The notes below the pieces were generated by a model. The model did not search any database. It saw only the letters and a program-made list of their open reading frames with translations, and was not told the origin of the DNA. Shown piece after piece: positions 62,921 to 64,000 of a stretch of DNA of 64,000 nucleotides. The stretch's first letter is position 1. Each line of letters starts with the position of its first letter. The stretch is from positions 806,001 through 870,000 of the forward strand of contig OZ219783.1 in the NCBI GenBank assembly GCA_964291305.2, written 5' to 3'. Both the position numbers and the translations under genes were made by a program. The stretch comes from VXNF01 sp964291305 (lineage in GTDB: Bacteria > Actinomycetota > Acidimicrobiia > Acidimicrobiales > CATQHL01).

Positions 62921-62973
62921 GTCCTGGCCTTCATGTTCTGGCTCCTTGCGGGTTTATAGAGATTGCCCGAGGC

Positions 62974-63759
62974 TTACCACATCACTAGTCCGCCGGTGTG
63001 GTTGATGGACTGGCCGGTCATGTAGGCGCTGTCGGGTCCCAAGAGAAAGCCTATGAGGCCGCTTATCTCGGCCGGCGTAGACGCCCGCTTTAGGGGCACT
63101 ACCTGTGTGCGGGCCTCAGCGAGTTGCTGTGAAGTCAGGCCGCGCAAAGGGGCCACCTCGGCTAGCACTCTGTCCTGCATGGGCGTATCCACAATTCCCG
63201 GGCAGATTGCGTTGACGCGCACCGGGATGTGGGCCAGCTCGTAGGCGAACGAGCGGGTGACCGAAAGGATCATGCACTTGGTGGCCGCGTAGACGGCGGC
63301 CTCGGTGGTGTTTGTTAGCTTTCCCGAGGCGGAGGAGAGGTTCACGATGGCACTGTCTGGCGGCATAGTCGGCCCGATGCCTTGGCAGAGGAAGAAGATC
63401 GACTCCACGTTTACTTGAACTAGCCGGCGCCAGTCCTCCACGGTCACATCCCCCAAGGATTTCAGCAAGATAATGCCGGCAGCGTTGACGAGTCCGCCGC
63501 AGCCCGCCGCGGCCTTAATCACCTCGCTGCGCTGTTCGGGGTCGGCCAGGTCGGCTACCAGGGTGTCCGCGCCCAGCGACTCTATTTCTGCCAACTTCTC
63601 GGCGTTGAGGTCGACGCCGAGCACCGAATCGCCCTCTTCTAGGAAGCGCTCCACTGCCCCTCGACCGATGCCCTGGGCCGCGCCTGTGACGACGATCCGG
63701 CGCCTATTGCTGCCGTCGCTGGTGTCGTAACTGCTCGCCATTGCTTGCGTTTCTGTCAT
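62974..63759 (-). CDS. Short-chain dehydrogenase/reductase
   Basis: 261 residues from the ATG at 63759, supported by GGGGAGGAT eight bases upstream (an ATG at 63783 lacks one). TGAAQGIGRGAVE, NAAGI, IVNLSSASGK, YAATK and NAICPGIVDTPM are intact SDR motifs. Upstream of the enolase-superfamily gene on the same strand, so probably the same pathway. Confidence 0.92.
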   Translation of the reverse strand: MTETQAMASSYDTSDGSNRRRIVVTGAAQGIGRGAVERFLEEGDSVLGVDLNAEKLAEIESLGADTLVADLADPEQRSEVIKAAAGCGGLVNAAGIILLKSLGDVTVEDWRRLVQVNVESIFFLCQGIGPTMPPDSAIVNLSSASGKLTNTTEAAVYAATKCMILSVTRSFAYELAHIPVRVNAICPGIVDTPMQDRVLAEVAPLRGLTSQQLAEARTQVVPLKRASTPAEISGLIGFLLGPDSAYMTGQSINHTGGLVMW

Positions 63760-63935
63760 TGCTGCTAATCCTCCCCGGGGCATGATTGCACAGGCCGGGG
63801 GTTACTGCACCCTTGCTGGGATGTTCGGGGGTTAGCTGCTCGGGGGCCAGTCCACTCATAGGGCTAGGCTCCCGGCGACTATGGCAGTAGGGGGCTAGGC
63901 AATAGGGCCATAGGTCACCAGAGGGGAGCGGCGCA

Positions 63936-64000
63936 ATGACAAACCTCACGTGGTCCGAAGACATCGGCAAGCGTGTCCGCACGGGAGACTGGGACGATCA
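63936..64000 (+). CDS. Unidentified protein, N-terminal part (cut by window edge)
   Basis: ATG at 63936 preceded by GAGGGGAG. The 21 visible codons read MTNLTWSEDIGKRVRTGDWD. Divergent from the SDR gene. Too short to assign; a good ribosome site and the open frame support a real gene. Confidence 0.6.
   Translation, partial: MTNLTWSEDIGKRVRTGDWDD

Overview
The window is a high-GC, gene-dense segment that reads as a chromosome of an actinobacterium. Evidence: two four-cysteine WhiB proteins, a DivIVA-domain protein, a 1003-residue UPF0182 membrane protein, a SenX3/RegX3-type two-component pair next to the Pst operon, and a PHO box of the GTTCAC-N5-GTTCAC type described in Streptomyces. An MreB is also present. 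My best guess is class Acidimicrobiia or a relative; this is an inference from gene content, not a phylogeny.

Layout. 1-16 kb is a purine/nucleoside-like scavenging region: amidohydrolases at 1-261 and 4036-5409 flank a BMP-type ABC importer (two permeases and a double ATPase). Then come an orphan molybdenum hydroxylase large subunit, an adenine deaminase, a glutamine-synthetase-family enzyme and a BMP-family lipoprotein that could be the importer's binding protein. A DUF4143 ATPase (5545-6810) and a HipB/HipA-like pair (11284-13171) interrupt this region. The HipB/HipA junction carries a 62-bp tandem array of chained mini-ORFs. 16-20 kb holds a secreted Calx-beta protein behind a 12-G tract, a Schlafen/AlbA-type ATPase with a stop codon in its N-terminal domain, and duplicated debris of both genes. 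20-30 kb is core metabolism: msrA, folD, icd, mdh, an SCP2-like protein, superoxide dismutase, a DUF368 protein and sdhCAB. 30-35 kb has two whiB genes, tatA, an MNT-HEPN-like fusion and a second large secreted protein (FN3 repeats) behind a 10-G tract with the same leader as the Calx-beta gene.

35-46 kb is a complete phosphate module on one strand: ppk1, PHO box, pstS, pstC, pstA, pstB, phoU, surE, sensor kinase, response regulator. 46-59 kb mixes an MFS protein, a DUF2342 protein that lacks its zinc-protease motif, an epimerase, moaE, mreB, an AbiEi-like winged-helix protein, a HEAT-repeat protein, a PDZ-Lon (S16) protease, a DivIVA protein and UPF0182. 59-64 kb is a catabolic cluster: acyl-CoA ligase, two short-chain dehydrogenases and an enolase-superfamily enzyme.

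The most unusual features are: (1) the chained mini-ORF array between the HipB-like and HipA-like genes; (2) the shared poly-G leader in front of both secreted repeat proteins, which could support phase variation; (3) the duplicated gene-end and terminator modules plus a two-copy 36-bp repeat at 19.7-20.3 kb; (4) a DUF2342 protein whose HExxH motif reads HSLIT. No rRNA, tRNA, insertion sequence or cas gene was recognised.
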